Numbered from the stretch's first letter, positions 1 through 8,104 are shown. The stretch is 29,143 nucleotides of DNA from CALEUX01 sp037439945 (GCA_037439945.1 JBBIVA010000034.1:1-29143), one strand, 5' to 3'. A program made the numbers and translations. Notes: generated by a model not told the origin, from the letters alone.

Positions 1-171
1 AGTTTTTCTAAAGCAGCCTGTACCGACTATTCGGTAGGGTTAATCCTGGCTAAGTAATTAGTTCATTGCCTTTCTAATGACTTAGCCGGGTTTATTTATA
101 GAATTACAAAATTATCTGCATCAAAATTGCGGTAACTATCAATCCTTTAAATACCCGGTAATTGCGATTAC
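1..171. other. Left-edge non-coding stretch with two inverted repeats
   Basis: There are two inverted repeats here. The first is TACCGA/TCGGTA at 21-26/31-36 with a 4-nt loop. The second is a 12-bp stem (45-56 with 79-90, one G-T pair) with a 22-nt loop, followed on the plus strand by a T-rich stretch. Frame 1 is open from base 1 to a TAA at 55-57, so the tail of a plus-strand gene from outside the window could end inside the second hairpin; 18 codons are too few to call it. The DUF4097 gene converges on this stretch from the right. Confidence 0.4.
45..100 (+). terminator. Possible terminator hairpin at left edge
   Basis: The arms CCTGGCTAAGTA (45-56) and TACTTAGCCGGG-like sequence (79-90) form a stem of about 12 bp with one G-T wobble. 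The sequence TTTATTTATA follows on the plus strand. The 22-nt loop is long for an intrinsic terminator and the T tract is interrupted. It would serve a plus-strand gene left of the window and could also slow minus-strand transcripts from the DUF4097 gene. Confidence 0.35.
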
Positions 172-1200
172 TTACCTGTACTTCTGGCTGCCGGATGTTG
201 TGGAACCTGAAATTTTAATAGGCCCTTCCCCAACCACCAGTTTTTTTGATCCCCTTGTTCCCAACGCTTCCAGGCTTCCTGATCCGGACCTTAGTTCAAA
301 ACTTAATGTACCGGGCTCATTATTCAAAGTTATTTCAACACTTCCTGATGTATTATTAAAAGAACTATTACCGGTAAGCATTATAGAACTTCCACGAATT
401 CCTCCACTGGTTGAAGATGCGCTGATTTCACCTACAACATCTGATAAGGCAATTCCACCTGAAGTTGAGCCGACAATAAGCTTTCCTTTAATTTTGGATA
501 CATTTAGACTACCTGAAACAGTTTTTGCTTTGGTACCGGAAAAAACCTCGGTTAAATTTACAGAACCTGAAACAGATGATGCGTTTGTATCCTTCATAAT
601 TCCTTTGGCATTGATACTTCCAGATACTGAACCCAAATCGGCCGAACCTTTAATATCGCTAATATTTAATGAGCCACTTACCGACTTGGCAGCAAAATTT
701 CCATCAATCACTGATGCTTTAATTGATCCGGATACTGATTTCATTCCTGCATTGCAGTGAATATTTGCGACAGTAATACTTCCTGATACTGATTCGAGCA
801 CAACCTCCTCACGCCCCACGCCTGTTACCTTAATACTTCCTGAAACGGTTACAACTTTTAATTGCGTGGATACCGGAACTGACAAAATTAAAAAACCCTT
901 AACCTGGCCAATAATATTCCGTGGCTGTTCAACCCATACTTCAAGAGTATTTCCGGTTTTGGTATATTTTATCCGTAAATCCTCATAACTCCTGGTGGCC
1001 CTTATTTCTCCTTCCAAAGTAACGGATGAATTGTTACCGGCCTCTACATCAACACTGCAAAAAATTCCTTTTACAGTTACATTATTAATGTCGGTAAATG
1101 TTTCCTTAACCTGATCAACAAGATCCTGACTCTTTAGGTTTCCCGGCCAAAACCAGAGCACAATACTCAAAATAACAGATAACCGTATCATAACAATCAT
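172..1200 (-). CDS. Secreted DUF4097-family beta-solenoid repeat protein
   Basis: A 342-residue protein of the DUF4097 (putative adhesin/auto-transporter-head-like) family; the function is unknown. Residues 1-25 look like a signal peptide (hydrophobic stretch IRLSVILSIVLWFWPG), so it is exported, probably to the periplasm or cell surface; there is no lipobox cysteine. After a beta-rich N-terminal part (about 40-115), residues 118-286 are a tandem repeat. The motif [ST]-[VT]-S-G-[SG]-[ILV] recurs with its second residue at positions 119, 138, 156, 174, 192, 210, 228, 246, 264 and (as NTSGSV) about 284, which is exactly 18 residues per turn through the centre. This suits a right-handed beta-helix. 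The start may be Met1 or Met4; no Shine-Dalgarno decides it. The gene lies 91 bp downstream of mpl on the same strand and may be cotranscribed. The family call is firm; the role is not known. Confidence 0.88.
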   Translation of the reverse strand: MIVMIRLSVILSIVLWFWPGNLKSQDLVDQVKETFTDINNVTVKGIFCSVDVEAGNNSSVTLEGEIRATRSYEDLRIKYTKTGNTLEVWVEQPRNIIGQVKGFLILSVPVSTQLKVVTVSGSIKVTGVGREEVVLESVSGSITVANIHCNAGMKSVSGSIKASVIDGNFAAKSVSGSLNISDIKGSADLGSVSGSINAKGIMKDTNASSVSGSVNLTEVFSGTKAKTVSGSLNVSKIKGKLIVGSTSGGIALSDVVGEISASSTSGGIRGSSIMLTGNSSFNNTSGSVEITLNNEPGTLSFELRSGSGSLEALGTRGSKKLVVGEGPIKISGSTTSGSQKYR

Positions 1201-1291
1201 TTTTAAATGAAAATAAATTTTGATGGTATGACGCCCATACTAACTGATTCGTTACAATAAAACTTTAAAAGAATAAAAAAAAAATCACATT

Positions 1292-2650
1292 TCACAGTAA
1301 CACCCTATCTGTTAATTCTTTAATGTTTATTCCGGCAAAATTTCCGGATGTCATTATCAGAAAATTACAATTTACAAGGTTCAGACGGAAAAACTCATTT
1401 TTAAGTTTATCGGGATTTGTAAAAACGTTCTCAACCGGAATATTAAACGATTCTGCCACCAATTCTGGTGAAATTTCCGGCAATTTTTTGTGTTTTACAA
1501 CATTTGGATCAAAAAACACGTAAGCCTTTGTAGCAGGTTTAAGGGTGTTTTTGTAGTGGTGGAGGAATTCACGGTTCAGACTGCTAAAAGTGTGGATTTC
1601 AAGGCAGGCAATTAAACTACGATCAGGATATCTGGCTCTAACGGCATCAATAGTGGCCCTAACCTTTGAAGGGGCATGTGCAAAATCGTAAAAAACAGAG
1701 GAGTGTTCACTTTTTCCAACTAACTGAAGCCTTCGTGACGGGCCTTTAAAGGTGTTCATTGCCTTTAAAAACATATCATTATTAATACTTAATTCATTAC
1801 ATATTAGCATAGCCCCGGCCATATTTTGCAGGTTATGATCACCAAATATTGTTACGGGGTAATCTTTTCCATTGTATTTTACTAATGTTACATCATCGTT
1901 TACCTGAGCATCTAATTGCTTGTAGGATTGTTCCCTGCATATGCCTTCCGATTTTGATACAACCGTATTAAGGTCATCATCACCACCATAATAAAAAAGA
2001 ACACCATCCCTGCCTATAGTTTTAATAAACTCGGTAAACTGTTTATTATATATTTCAACAGAGGGAAAAACATTTATATGGTCCCAGGCAATACCGGTTA
2101 ACAGGGCAATATCTGGTTTATACCAATGAAACTTAGGCTTAGGATCAATTGGAGATGACAAATACTCATCTCCCTCAAAAACAGCTATTTTAGATTTACC
2201 AGATAGTTTAACCATTGTTTCAAACCCTTCAAGCTGGGCCCCAACCATATAATCAAAATCAACATTACAACTTCTTAAAACATGCATCACCATAGATGTA
2301 ACCGTTGTTTTTCCGTGGCTTCCACCAATAACTACCCTGGTTTTTCCTTTACATTGCTCATAAAGATATTCAGGGTATGAATACACTTTTAATCCTAACT
2401 CCCCTGCTTTAAGCAATTCAGGGTTATCTTTTCTGGCATGCATTCCCAGGATAACTGCATCAATTGAATTATTTAATTTTTCAGGAAACCACCCCATTTT
2501 TTTTGGTAACAACCCATGGAGGGCCAAACGGGTAGCACTGGGCTCAAATATTTCATCATCCGAACCTGATACGTCGGCACCATTTTCTTTTAGGGCTATG
2601 GCCAAATTGTGCATTGCGCTTCCTCCAATTGCAATAAAATGAACTCTCAT
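1292..2650 (-). CDS. mpl: UDP-MurNAc:L-Ala-gamma-D-Glu-meso-DAP ligase (Mpl-type murein ligase)
   Basis: A cytoplasmic Mur-family ATP-dependent ligase of 452 residues. It re-attaches recycled murein tripeptide to UDP-MurNAc. The N-terminal nucleotide-sugar domain starts MRVHFIAIGGSAMHNLA. The ATP loop is GGSHGKTT (109-116). The central domain carries FEGDEY and the GIAWDH region. The C-terminal domain has DFAHAPSKVRAT, where Proteobacterial Mpl has DFAHHP; the H-to-A/S change is, as I recall, usual in the Bacteroidota clade. An upstream in-frame ATG at 2740 would add 30 residues unlike the family, and a good promoter box (2693-2700) lies inside that extension, so I start at 2650. MurC is the main alternative, but the GDEY/FAHAPS pattern and the length fit Mpl better. 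Confidence 0.92.
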   Translation of the reverse strand: MRVHFIAIGGSAMHNLAIALKENGADVSGSDDEIFEPSATRLALHGLLPKKMGWFPEKLNNSIDAVILGMHARKDNPELLKAGELGLKVYSYPEYLYEQCKGKTRVVIGGSHGKTTVTSMVMHVLRSCNVDFDYMVGAQLEGFETMVKLSGKSKIAVFEGDEYLSSPIDPKPKFHWYKPDIALLTGIAWDHINVFPSVEIYNKQFTEFIKTIGRDGVLFYYGGDDDLNTVVSKSEGICREQSYKQLDAQVNDDVTLVKYNGKDYPVTIFGDHNLQNMAGAMLICNELSINNDMFLKAMNTFKGPSRRLQLVGKSEHSSVFYDFAHAPSKVRATIDAVRARYPDRSLIACLEIHTFSSLNREFLHHYKNTLKPATKAYVFFDPNVVKHKKLPEISPELVAESFNIPVENVFTNPDKLKNEFFRLNLVNCNFLIMTSGNFAGINIKELTDRVLL

Positions 2651-2692
2651 TATCCCTGTTTTGTTAAAAGTTACAGAATTAATAATTTTGGT

Positions 2693-2725
2693 CAAATTTA
2701 ATAAATTGGTTGTTTTATTAACAAC
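2693..2725 (-). promoter_or_regulatory. Bacteroidota-type promoter of mpl
   Basis: Read on the minus strand, TAAATTTG (2700 down to 2693) matches the -7 consensus TAnnTTTG. GTTG (2725-2722), one base off the -33 TTTG box, lies 21 nt upstream. Transcription would start near 2686, giving a leader of about 36 nt before the ATG at 2650. This supports the shorter reading of mpl. Confidence 0.55.
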
Positions 2726-2866
2726 TTTGGACACCAACATTTGTAAATGAGAACTTTACAAAAAGGAAAGTTAAAAAACTATATTTTTTTCGATAACAGG
2801 AACTAATGAATTGTGTTTTACAATAGTTCGTAAGACTTTTAATATTAGATGTTAGACAAAAGCAAA

Positions 2867-2919
2867 TGCTTGATTCTAACCATATTGCACAGTGAATAAG
2901 TGTATTTGTAAATCAAGCA
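2867..2919. repeat. 9-bp perfect inverted repeat in divergent gap
   Basis: The arms TGCTTGATT (2867-2875) and AATCAAGCA (2911-2919) are exact reverse complements separated by 35 nt. No T tract follows either arm, so it is not a standard terminator. It may be a paired operator or a weak RNA stem. Confidence 0.45.
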
Positions 2920-3114
2920 AATAAAAAAGGTTAACGAACCATTTCATTTTTAAATGTGATTAAAATTAAATCAGCAGATTACAGAAAATGGACAACTCAA
3001 AAGTTCAAATAATGAGTTCAGACATTCCTTTATGGAATTGCATAAACTTGAAAGCTATGACCAAATATCCTGATACAATTTTCATTAACAAAAAAATAAA
3101 TAAAACTTATAGGG

Positions 3115-3954
3115 GTGAAAATAAACATAATTGATGCAGGCAATTTCAAATGCGATGGAGGGGCTGTATTTGGGGTTGTTCCAAAAGTTTTATGGGAAAA
3201 ACATTATCCAGCTGATAGCAGCAACTATTGTAATCTTGCAATGAGATGCCTTTTGGTTGAAAATGGGGACAGACGGATTCTTATTGACACAGGGGCAGGA
3301 AATAAACAAAGCAGTAAGTTTTTCAGTCATTATCATTTGAACGGAAATGCTTCATTGACAGGTTCATTGAAGAAATCGGGTTACGATCCATCTGATATTA
3401 CTGATGTGGTTCTTACCCATTTGCATTTTGATCATTGTGGAGGGGCTGTTAACTTTGATGAAAAAGGCTTGTCACTGGCCTTTCCGAATGCCATATACTG
3501 GATTTCGCTGGCCCAATGGAACAATTTTTTTAATCCAAACCCGCGTGAAAGCGCTGTATATTTTCACGAAAACATTTCTCGAATTACAGATGCCGGAAAA
3601 ATCAGACTTATTGGATCACAACAAAATATTATCCCCGAATTGGAACTTAGGGTTTATAACGGTCACTCCCCGGGACAAATAATTCCTTTTATTTATACAA
3701 AAAAAGGGACAATAGTTTTTATGGCCGACCTTATTCCGGTTATGGCAAGCATTCCTATATTATGGGTGTCGGCATACGATGTTCAACCGCTGGTATCGTT
3801 AAATGAAAAAAAGAGCTTTTTAACCGAGGCCGTGAAAAATGATTATACATTGTTTTTTGAACACGATTTGTATAATGAATGTTGTAAATTAACAAATACA
3901 GCCAAAGGTATAACCTTTACCGAAAGTTTCCCCTTGAAAGATTTTACGGTTTAA
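3115..3954 (+). CDS. MBL-fold metallo-hydrolase
   Basis: A 279-residue metallo-beta-lactamase-fold hydrolase with a complete set of two-metal ligands: H102-x-H104-x-D106-H107 in THLHFDHCGG, H184 in GHSPGQ, D205 in MADLIP, and H250 in FFEHDL. There is no signal peptide, so it is cytoplasmic. The general layout resembles the YtnP/AHL-lactonase-like group, but the substrate cannot be read from the sequence. The start is GTG at 3115; a G-rich run (AGGGG) abuts it, too close to act as a normal Shine-Dalgarno, and no ATG upstream in frame fits better. The gene stands alone between the mpl gap and comF (76 bp downstream, same strand). The fold is certain; calling it a lactonase would be a guess. Confidence 0.9.
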   Translation: MKINIIDAGNFKCDGGAVFGVVPKVLWEKHYPADSSNYCNLAMRCLLVENGDRRILIDTGAGNKQSSKFFSHYHLNGNASLTGSLKKSGYDPSDITDVVLTHLHFDHCGGAVNFDEKGLSLAFPNAIYWISLAQWNNFFNPNPRESAVYFHENISRITDAGKIRLIGSQQNIIPELELRVYNGHSPGQIIPFIYTKKGTIVFMADLIPVMASIPILWVSAYDVQPLVSLNEKKSFLTEAVKNDYTLFFEHDLYNECCKLTNTAKGITFTESFPLKDFTV

Positions 3955-3999
3955 CAACATCCTTTTCCATCCTGACTCTTGATTTTTAATTTCAATTTA

Positions 4000-4023
4000 G
4001 GTAATTTGAGAAAGCAAATTACC
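4000..4023 (+). repeat. Perfect hairpin just upstream of comF
   Basis: GGTAATTTG (4000-4008) and CAAATTACC (4015-4023) pair perfectly across a 6-nt loop, ending 7 nt before the comF ATG. No T run follows, so it is not a standard terminator for the MBL gene. It could hinder or tune initiation on comF, or be an operator. Confidence 0.55.
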
Positions 4024-4030
4024 CTAACCC

Positions 4031-4744
4031 ATGAACCCTTCAATATTGCGCCTGAGTTCATACTTTGGCGGATTTTTTTTACTGGCATTTCCAAATAATT
4101 GCTTAGGATGTGGGAGTACTATGGCAAACGGCGATGAGATTCTTTGCCGGAAATGTAAGGCCAATATGCCACGTACCGGATTCGAATTGTCAGAAAATAA
4201 TCCCGCACACCAATCTTTTTGGGGAAGAATACCAATAGCATTCGCTGCATCGGCCTATCATTACCGTAAAGGGGAGATTTTACCCAAACTAATTCACTAT
4301 TTAAAATACCGTAAACGCAAGGATATTGGCCTATTACTGGGAAAACTTACCGGGAAAATAATAACTGGCTCCCCCCATTTCAGAAATCCTGATTATATTA
4401 TACCAGTACCACTCCATCCCAAAAAACTTAAAGCCAGGGGTTTTAACCAATGTGAAATACTGTCGGAAGGCATTACCCGTGAAACTAACATTCCGGTGCT
4501 TAAAGATGTTTTAGTAAGAGAAACTTACAATCCATCTCAAACAAGAAAAGGAAGATTTGAAAGGTGGCAAAATGTTGAAGGAATTTTCACTGTTTCAGAT
4601 CCGGGGTTATTGGTTAACAAGCATATAATATTAGTTGATGATGTTATTACAACAGGCTCGACCATTGAAGCCTGTTGCCTGCCACTCATTAATATTCCAG
4701 GTATTATAATAAGTGTTATAACAATAGGTTTTTCAAACAGATAA
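4031..4744 (+). CDS. comF: ComF family phosphoribosyltransferase-like protein
   Basis: A 237-residue ComF protein: an N-terminal four-cysteine zinc-binding segment (CLGCG near residue 24 and CRKC near residue 38) joined to a type I phosphoribosyltransferase domain. The PRPP loop is VDDVITTGST at 202-211, preceded by the typical IPVPLHPKKLKARGFNQ segment. ComF proteins act in the cytoplasm in DNA uptake/transformation or related DNA metabolism; the exact reaction is not established. Length and motif order match the family. It is convergent with the sirtuin, with only 4 bp between the stop codons, so there is no room for a private terminator. A perfect 9-bp hairpin precedes the start. Confidence 0.93.
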   Translation: MNPSILRLSSYFGGFFLLAFPNNCLGCGSTMANGDEILCRKCKANMPRTGFELSENNPAHQSFWGRIPIAFAASAYHYRKGEILPKLIHYLKYRKRKDIGLLLGKLTGKIITGSPHFRNPDYIIPVPLHPKKLKARGFNQCEILSEGITRETNIPVLKDVLVRETYNPSQTRKGRFERWQNVEGIFTVSDPGLLVNKHIILVDDVITTGSTIEACCLPLINIPGIIISVITIGFSNR

Positions 4745-4748
4745 AAAA

Positions 4749-5435
4749 CTATGTCATTTTAATAAGTTTATCCCTAACTTTTACAAGGCCGGTAGAAGCC
4801 TTTTCATTAATATGTGTAACATTATTATACAAATAACTGCTGGTTGAAGGATCAACCAGGAACATTGGCACCCCGGGCTTAACATAATTAAGCAAGCCTG
4901 CTGCCGGGTAAACATTCAGCGAAGTCCCAACAACCACAAAAAAGTCGGCCAAACTTGTAATTTCATGGGCTACCCCAATCAATTCAACAATTTCTCCGAA
5001 CCAAACAATATGTGGGCGTAATTGAGATCCTTTTTCGCACAGGTCGCCTAACTTTAATTCCCAGTTATCAAGCTTGTAAACCAAAGAACTATCAATTGTG
5101 CTTCGCGCTTTTTTCAATTCACCATGCAGGTGTATAACGGCTGAGCTGCCGGCTCTTTCATGCAAATCATCAACATTTTGGGTAATTACAGTCACATCAA
5201 AAAAAACTTCAAGTCCGGCGATTATTTTATGTCCACCATTTGGTTCAGATTCAAACAGTTTTTTTCGCCTTTGATTATAAAACTCCAAAACCAGGCCAGG
5301 GTTTTTGTCCCAGGCGCCAGGCGATGCAACTTCGGTTACATCATATTTCTCCCAAATACCTCCCATATCTCGAAACGTAGGAATACCGCTCTCAGCACTT
5401 ATTCCTGCACCCGTGAAAACCACCAGTTTCTTCAT
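4749..5435 (-). CDS. cobB: Sir2-family NAD-dependent protein deacylase (zinc-less class III)
   Basis: A 228-residue sirtuin that removes acyl groups from lysine using NAD+. Motifs: GAGISAESGIPTFRD (9-23) for NAD binding, TQNVDDLHERAG (85-96), catalytic His104 in HLHGE, and GTSLNVYPAAG near the end. Tyr53 and Arg56 (FYNQRR) match the Tyr-x-x-Arg pair that gives class III sirtuins (SIRT5, CobB) their preference for succinyl/malonyl lysine. The four zinc cysteines of most sirtuins are absent: only one Cys (GDLCEKG) lies in that region. I recall this loss as common in Bacteroidota homologues. The gene is divergent from purH across a 111-bp gap and convergent with comF. The enzyme class is firm; the acyl preference is inferred. 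Confidence 0.93.
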   Translation of the reverse strand: MKKLVVFTGAGISAESGIPTFRDMGGIWEKYDVTEVASPGAWDKNPGLVLEFYNQRRKKLFESEPNGGHKIIAGLEVFFDVTVITQNVDDLHERAGSSAVIHLHGELKKARSTIDSSLVYKLDNWELKLGDLCEKGSQLRPHIVWFGEIVELIGVAHEITSLADFFVVVGTSLNVYPAAGLLNYVKPGVPMFLVDPSTSSYLYNNVTHINEKASTGLVKVRDKLIKMT

Positions 5436-5513
5436 AACCTGCTTATTTTATAAAAATCCACATAAAACTAAAACAAAAACTAAAAACTCGGTGTAGAAAT
5501 GTGCTTATTTTCT

Positions 5514-5521
5514 TATTTTTG
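5514..5521 (+). promoter_or_regulatory. Probable -7 promoter box of purH and the mre operon
   Basis: TATTTTTG matches the Bacteroidota -7 consensus TAnnTTTG and sits 25 nt before the purH ATG. I see no clear TTTG -33 box at the usual spacing, so it would be a partial promoter. It is the only good candidate in the 111-bp sirtuin/purH gap and would drive the long downstream gene run. Confidence 0.45.
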
Positions 5522-5546
5522 CAGTTATCCAACGTAAAATTCAAAA

Positions 5547-7070
5547 ATGGAAGATCAAAAAAAAATCAAATCTGCTTTAATTTCGGTATATTATAAAGAT
5601 GGCCTGGATGAGATAGTTACAACTCTTAACAATCTGGATGTTAAAATTTATTCAACCGGCGGAACCCAATCATTTATAGAACATTTGGGTGTTAAAGTTA
5701 CAAGTATAGAGTCGTTAACCGGATATCCGTCTATTTTGGGGGGTCGTGTAAAAACACTACATCCAAAGGTTTTCGGGGGCATTTTAACACGACGTGATAA
5801 TTCAGAACATCAGACACAAATTAAAGATTTTGAAATTCCTGAAATTGATTTGGTAATTGTAGACCTTTACCCCTTTGAGCAAACAGCAATATCAGGGGCC
5901 TCCCATGCAGAAATAATTGAAAAAATAGATATTGGGGGTATTTCCCTTATTAGGGCGGCAGCAAAAAATTATAATGACGTAGTGGTGGTTGCATCACAAG
6001 ATCAATATCCCCGATTAATGCAACTGTTGGTTTCGGGTAAAGGAAATACTACGGAAAGTGACCGACTTGAATTTGCAACTGCAGCTTTTGCTGTTTCATC
6101 TGGTTATGATTCTGCAATTTTTAATTATTTCAGCAAATCAGAATACCCGGCATTAAGACAAAGCGCAGATAACCGCAAAGTTTTAAGATATGGTGAAAAC
6201 CCACATCAAAAGGGGACTTTTTATGGAGATTTTGAACAAATGTTTGACCAATTGCATGGTAAAGAAATTTCATACAATAATCTTCTCGACATAGATGCTG
6301 CAGTTAGTCTTATTGCTGAATTTAACGAAACAACAGTTGCCATTTTAAAACACAATAATGCTTGTGGGCTTGCATCACGGCCATCGTTACTACAGGCCTG
6401 GAACGACGCCCTGGCGGGTGATCCGGTATCAGCCTTTGGCGGAATCATTATTACAAACACCGTTGTTGATGCCGGGTCGGCAAAAGAAATTGACAAAATA
6501 TTTTTTGAAGTTATTATTGCCCCCAAATATGAGAAGGGAGCTTTAGATATATTACAACTTAAGAAAAACCGCATAATTCTGGTAAGTAAGGATGCGCCGT
6601 TGTCAGAAACCATTTCGCGAACCCTTCTGAATGGTATTTTGGTTCAGGATAAAGACCTTGCATCAGAAACTGTAAATGATTTAAAGATTGTAACTGAAAG
6701 AAAACCATCAACCAGTGAAACAGAAGACCTGTTATTTGCAAACAAAATAGTAAAACACTCAAAATCAAACGCCATTGTTCTTGCTAAAAACAAACAGATG
6801 GTTGCCAGCGGAGTGGGTCAGACATCAAGAGTTGATGCCTTAAAACATGCAATAACAAAAGCACAATCATTCGGTTTTAATTTAAATGGTTCAGTTATGG
6901 CCTCTGATGCTTTTTTCCCATTTGCCGACTCAGTTGAGATAGCACAAAAAGAGGGGATTACAAGTGTTATTCAACCGGGGGGTTCAATCCGTGATAACGA
7001 AACAATAGATTTTTGTAATAATAGCAATATATCAATGGTGTTTACGGGCATCCGTCATTTTAAACATTAA
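5547..7070 (+). CDS. purH: Bifunctional AICAR formyltransferase / IMP cyclohydrolase
   Basis: A 507-residue PurH that carries out the last two steps of purine synthesis: formylation of AICAR with 10-formyl-THF, then ring closure to IMP, in the cytoplasm. The N-terminal MGS-like cyclohydrolase domain (about 1-190) shows YSTGGT, GYPSILGGRVKTLHP and the IDIGG region. The transformylase domain follows, with RYGENPHQ, the catalytic Lys268-His269 pair in KHNNACG, SAFGG, and the C-terminal SDAFFPFADSVE and QPGGSIRD. The length is normal. mreB begins 11 bp downstream on the same strand; purH in front of mreB is a conserved Bacteroidota arrangement, so this is probably the first gene of the shape operon. 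Confidence 0.98.
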   Translation: MEDQKKIKSALISVYYKDGLDEIVTTLNNLDVKIYSTGGTQSFIEHLGVKVTSIESLTGYPSILGGRVKTLHPKVFGGILTRRDNSEHQTQIKDFEIPEIDLVIVDLYPFEQTAISGASHAEIIEKIDIGGISLIRAAAKNYNDVVVVASQDQYPRLMQLLVSGKGNTTESDRLEFATAAFAVSSGYDSAIFNYFSKSEYPALRQSADNRKVLRYGENPHQKGTFYGDFEQMFDQLHGKEISYNNLLDIDAAVSLIAEFNETTVAILKHNNACGLASRPSLLQAWNDALAGDPVSAFGGIIITNTVVDAGSAKEIDKIFFEVIIAPKYEKGALDILQLKKNRIILVSKDAPLSETISRTLLNGILVQDKDLASETVNDLKIVTERKPSTSETEDLLFANKIVKHSKSNAIVLAKNKQMVASGVGQTSRVDALKHAITKAQSFGFNLNGSVMASDAFFPFADSVEIAQKEGITSVIQPGGSIRDNETIDFCNNSNISMVFTGIRHFKH

Positions 7071-7081
7071 AAAAGGAATAG

Positions 7082-8104
7082 ATGGGATTTTTTTCATTTT
7101 TATCTCAGGAATTGGCTATTGATTTAGGTACTGCCAATACCATTATCATTCACAACGATAAGATTGTTGTTGATGAGCCAAGCATTGTAGCTCTTGACAG
7201 GAGAACCGACAAACTTGTGGCAATAGGTGAAAGAGCAAGGCAAATGCACGGAAAAACACATGACAACATTTATACAATACGGCCATTAAGAGATGGGGTA
7301 ATTGCCGATTTTAATGCTGCAGAGCAGATGATACGAGGCATGATAAGTATGATTGACAACAAAAAAAAGCTGTTCACACCTTCACTTACCATAGTTATAT
7401 GCATACCATCAGGAAGTACCGAAGTTGAATTACGTGCTGTAAGGGACTCAGCCGAACATGCCGGTGGCCGTGAGGTATATATGATATATGAACCGATGGC
7501 AGCTGCCCTTGGAATTGGGTTAGATGTTGAGGCGCCTATTGGAAACATGGTAGTTGATATAGGTGGAGGTTCAACTGAAATTGCAGTAATATCATTGGGA
7601 GGTATTGTTACAAACAAATCAATACGTATTGCTGGTGATGATTTGACCTCCGATATAATGGAATATATGCGTCGTCAACATAATATTAAAATTGGTGAAC
7701 GCACCGCTGAGGAAATTAAGATAAGAGTTGGCTCTGCCCTTCCCGAGCTTGAAAATCCTCCTTCCGATTTTATTGTTCAGGGGCCTAACCAAATGACTGC
7801 CTTACCAATAGAGGTGCCTGTTTCATACCAGGAAATTTCACACTGCCTTGAAAAGAGCATAAGTAAAATGGAAACAGCCATTTTGAACGCCCTGGAGCAA
7901 ACACCACCTGAACTTTATGCCGATATTGTAAATAATGGTATTTACCTGGCTGGCGGTGGAGCTTTATTGAGGGGGCTGGACAGACGTTTATCAACAAAAT
8001 TGAATATACCGTTTCATATTGCCGAAAACCCACTGCATGCTGTTGCCAGGGGAACGGGTATTGCTCTCAAATACAGGCAAAAATATTCATTCCTTATGAG
8101 ATAA
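7082..8104 (+). CDS. mreB: Rod shape-determining actin homologue MreB
   Basis: A 340-residue bacterial actin that forms membrane-bound filaments organising lateral wall synthesis. It shows the nucleotide-binding phosphate-1 loop DLGTANT (13-19), YEPMAAALGIGLD, the phosphate-2 segment VVDIGGGSTEIAV, and the adenosine motif LAGGGALLRGLD near the C-terminus. The N-terminal GFFSFLSQE is amphipathic, consistent with membrane contact. The length matches the family. It is 11 bp after purH and 45 bp before mreC, clearly part of one run. Confidence 0.98.
   Translation: MGFFSFLSQELAIDLGTANTIIIHNDKIVVDEPSIVALDRRTDKLVAIGERARQMHGKTHDNIYTIRPLRDGVIADFNAAEQMIRGMISMIDNKKKLFTPSLTIVICIPSGSTEVELRAVRDSAEHAGGREVYMIYEPMAAALGIGLDVEAPIGNMVVDIGGGSTEIAVISLGGIVTNKSIRIAGDDLTSDIMEYMRRQHNIKIGERTAEEIKIRVGSALPELENPPSDFIVQGPNQMTALPIEVPVSYQEISHCLEKSISKMETAILNALEQTPPELYADIVNNGIYLAGGGALLRGLDRRLSTKLNIPFHIAENPLHAVARGTGIALKYRQKYSFLMR

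Larger units (their letters stand above)
2651..3114. other. Divergent gap between mpl and the MBL-fold gene
   Basis: 464 bp without a convincing gene. It holds the mpl promoter (2693-2725) and a perfect 9-bp inverted repeat, TGCTTGATT (2867-2875) and AATCAAGCA (2911-2919), with a 35-nt spacer that ends near a TGTATTTG box (2901-2908, one base off the -7 consensus for the plus strand). An open frame of 48 codons (2988-3134) overlaps the next gene in another frame and looks like chance. Confidence 0.6.

Noticed and set aside
1..100. tRNA or small structured RNA from the two hairpins at the left edge
   Set aside because: There is no cloverleaf, T-loop or CCA-like arrangement; a terminator-like reading explains it better.
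200..760. Plus-strand open frame of 186 codons opposite the DUF4097 gene
   Set aside because: It is open because the 54-bp repeat lacks stops in the opposite frame. The Pro/Asp/Glu-rich product mirrors the Ser/Gly repeat, and the minus strand has a signal peptide and a known family.
330..850. Regular DNA repeat, possible CRISPR array
   Set aside because: The 54-bp periodicity is protein-coding, the units are imperfect, and there are no constant repeats with unique spacers and no cas genes.
2988..3134. 48-codon plus-strand ORF in front of the MBL gene
   Set aside because: It overlaps the MBL start in another frame, is Lys/Asn/Ile-rich as expected of AT-rich DNA, and resembles no family.
6221..6613. 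130-codon minus-strand frame inside purH
   Set aside because: It is antisense to the conserved transformylase domain, with no independent support.
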